Assembly: GCA_905250075.1 (NCBI GenBank)
Contig: CAJNOP010000042.1
Location: 994,425-1,058,424 of the forward strand
From: Rotaria sp. Silwood1
Taxonomy: Eukaryota; Rotifera; Eurotatoria; Philodinida; Philodinidae
Reading direction: 5' to 3'
Length of the DNA stretch: 64,000 nt
Positions 61,792 through 64,000 of this stretch are shown one piece after another. Positions within the stretch are counted from its first letter, which is position 1; every line of letters starts with the position of its first letter. The position numbers and the translations under genes were made by a program. The notes under the pieces are model-generated. The model did no database searches. It was not told the DNA's origin and saw only the letters and a list, made by a program, of their open reading frames with translations.

Positions 61792-62975
61792 TTATTGAAA
61801 ACAACATTCAACACAATAACGACCTTCACACTTGTCACATTTACATAGGTGAGAATCAAGTTGACCGCATTCGTCGCACTTCTGAGTTGGAGTACAATGA
61901 TGCTGACAGCTATGCATACGGCCAACAAAACCATGACAGTAATCAGTCTTATGATTACCAGAACACCGATTAGCACAACTTTTGTATGGACACTTAAAGT
62001 GTTTCCGAGATGACATATCGCCGCTCTTCATCGATCCATGAGAATGATCTAAATATAAATTATCACAATTTAATACTATGAAGTATATACGAATAGAGAA
62101 AATGAAAACTCTACTCTTGACGTAGTGAATCACCTCATTGGCAAAGAAATGAGAGAAGAAAAGAACTACAAGTTATGGAATGAGGAGAGAAAAGTGTAGA
62201 AAGTATGAACACTGTTATGATTTCAACTGTATTAGTACTTACCATTTGATCTTATTGGATATAGAATCCATGAATGATAAGCATCGGTTACAACATATTT
62301 TGATACTCCCAACTTTATGCCTGGCCATACTATCGCTTCTGGAAAACCATTAGCTGTATAACCAGTCACTAATTTGCCGTTTACAGATTGATAACCAACA
62401 AGAAATATTTTCTTCTCAACAGTTTTTGGTAGATACTCTTTAATTTCATTGGCCGATAGTGAACATGAACTAAGAGAAGTATAAAGGGATGATGACTTTG
62501 AATTAAGTTGTTCTTTGAGTTTTTCATCAAATGGTCCTCCTTGCCAAACTTCTGCCTTTGCAGTAGGTAATTTATCGAGTGCACTTTTGAATAATTTCAG
62601 ATACATTAACCATGGTTGAAGTGTAGATTGATCATTGGAATTCAATGCTGCTTGTAAATAATTATGAAGACATCTATCGCCCCATTGCATGGTATAGATA
62701 TAGATAGCAGCTGATTCATCAAGAGTAAGATTATGTTCTGATGGATAGTGACATTTCATTTTGGCTTCCTGTATATAATAAGATAAATGGTTAATTTTGC
62801 CGTCGAAAAGTTCAAGAGCTTCTTCCAAGGACAAAACTGGTTCATCAGGATAATCATCGATGGGTGTCAACGAATCATTTGTTCTTATGCCAATTTGAGT
62901 ATATCGAGGTACTGAACGATATTCAGATGATACACGTTGATTTTTCTTACCACAGCAACAACAACCTGCACCCAT
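61792..62975 (-). CDS. ADP-ribosyltransferase-like protein with Cys-rich tail
   Basis: Two exons, 62243-62975 and 61792-62048, joined by a 194-bp GT-AG intron; 329 residues from this start. The start was chosen because it gives MGAGCCCCGKK, a classic N-myristoylation plus palmitoylation signal, so membrane attachment is likely; an in-frame ATG 10 codons upstream (63005) is the alternative. Residues about 50-240 resemble the arginine-specific ART fold common in bdelloids (LTLDESAAIYIYT, YLKLFKSALDKLP, GFPEAIVWPG). The R-S-E catalytic set is degraded: where VYRG is expected the protein has VWQGG (Gln145), and the ExE site reads FPE (Glu213 kept, first Glu lost). Transferase activity is therefore doubtful. 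Exon 2 adds an 85-residue tail with many Cys and His (CPYKSCANRC, CHGFVGRMHSCQHHC, CDECG, CKCDKCEGRYCVECC) that looks like a zinc-binding module. Confidence 0.72.
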
Positions 62976-64000
62976 CTTATTTTTAACAATCGATGAAAAT
63001 GTCAATGATCGACATTTTTTTCGGAAGCTAAAAACAAAAAATAAATTGCTTGTATGTCAATTATACTTTTCTTCATAGTTACTAGCAGCAATCGACAACA
63101 ATGCCAATAATAATTGTTTTCTGTATAGCGTGCGTCGCCAATAAAAGATTTTTAATAATGTATCGTGTTATTAGAAAGTATAGCAACGATAATTATCGTG
63201 TGCATATATACGTAAACATACGCAATCTCTTCCATTTCCTTTTCCAATCAAGAGAAAGTAACGATTGAAGATGTTTCAAACTCGACTAAATCATTTGTTA
63301 CAGAAACGTGATTTTCTATCCAAAGTTGACTGAAAATTTCTATTCATTTGATATATTGTTCTGAATATAGAAGAACTATTTTAAGTAGAGGTAGATCATT
63401 TATCTTAATATAAAATAAATTTTAAAATTATTAATTAACACTTGAAATTTGTCTAATGTTTATTGAAGAAAGAAAAAGAATTGTTAATAAATTAATTAAT
63501 GAAGTTAAATACCATTTTCGTGCTTGTGAAAAAAGTAAATATGATCGAATAGAGCTATATGAAACTATTGAATCGATACGTATTAAAAATTCATTTACTA
63601 TAATATTATTTTAGAAAAGTTCTACATTTTGAAAGAGTTTCGGAAAATACTCAAACAGATCTGAAAGTAGAGTGTTTAAGTATGTTTTTAGAAACCCTTA
63701 TTTTTCTTGGAAAATGTTCTTGATCATCAGAAAATGATTTTTAAGAACGTCTAAGTTCATTTCATTAATTAAAATTTTCTTTGGAAACTTGAATTTAGAT
63801 ATGAGAATCAATGTTCCAGCGTTAATAAAAATTTACGTATCTGGTCTAATCTTGAAAATTTCCGACAAATTTCACCAACAAAACAATAAAAAGAAGTTTC
63901 AAAAAAAAATTTTACTTAAATCTACAGGATGTTGCATAACCTTTTTCCAGGGAGGTTGTGATACGATTTTAAGGTAGATACCTAATGAATTTTATACCAA
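62976..64000. other. 5' flank of the ART-like gene and right edge
   Basis: No complete gene seen; a possible first exon on the + strand is listed separately. Confidence 0.4.
63456..63614 (+). CDS. Possible first exon of a gene running off the right edge
   Basis: ATG-started frame of 52 codons with coding-like composition (RIVNKLINEVKYHF, KSKYDRIELYETIES), charged and probably helical. A GTATTAAAA donor-like site after ESI could end an exon before the downstream stop. No downstream exon or family was identified. Confidence 0.3.
   Translation: MFIEERKRIVNKLINEVKYHFRACEKSKYDRIELYETIESIRIKNSFTIILF

Noticed and set aside
1-64000. CRISPR arrays, bacterial operons, tRNA and rRNA genes
   Set aside because: No spaced identical direct repeats, no tight gene runs with ribosome-binding sites, and no recognisable tRNA or rRNA signatures; gene structure is eukaryotic.

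Overview
The window looks like nuclear DNA of a small invertebrate animal, most likely a bdelloid rotifer. Genes are split by short AT-rich GT-AG introns (mostly about 50-70 bp, a few of 0.6-3.6 kb). Coding DNA is AT-rich, poly-A/poly-T tracts are frequent, and the gene set is metazoan (Dicer, a Dve/SATB homeobox gene, neuropeptide signalling, U4 snRNA). An F-box gene and an ADP-ribosyltransferase-like gene fit families expanded in bdelloids. The species assignment is inference. Exon joins were read by eye from splice sites, reading-frame continuity and family similarity.

Left part (1-33.7 kb): the C-terminal exons of an SLC38-type amino-acid transporter (+); a seven-exon neuropeptide-type GPCR (-); a seven-exon Dve-type gene with a ULD/COMPASS domain and two homeodomains (-), preceded by about 5 kb of microsatellite-rich non-coding DNA; SLC25A39/40 mitochondrial carrier (-) with one 3.6 kb intron; PEDS1/TMEM189 plasmanylethanolamine desaturase (-); and a small CCHamide/GGNG-type neuropeptide precursor (+). 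Several multi-kilobase stretches between them show no gene.

Middle (33.7-43.8 kb): a complete 23-exon Dicer gene (-), about 1487 residues, with helicase, DUF283, PAZ, two RNase III domains and a dsRBD, and all eight RNase III acidic residues present. Two of its introns carry non-autonomous hAT-like elements (8-bp target-site duplications, TIRs) filled with GC-rich tandem repeats; one contains a 10-N assembly gap.

Right part (46-64 kb): four U4 snRNA genes (+), each with a PSE-like box at the same distance upstream, on duplicated blocks; one copy lacks 17 nt. Between copies 3 and 4 lie a decayed coding region split by a third hAT-like element, an intronless F-box gene (-), GT-rich inverted-repeat islands and an orphan hAT-like end. 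At the right is a two-exon ART-like gene (-) with a probable lipidated N-terminus, degraded R-S-E motifs and a Cys-rich tail.

The genes are not an operon and I see no functional linkage between neighbours. The most notable features are the three hAT-like elements that share one plan (TIR inner motif amplified inside the element), the U4 array, and the neuropeptide precursor that appears intermediate between CCHamide and GGNG peptides.
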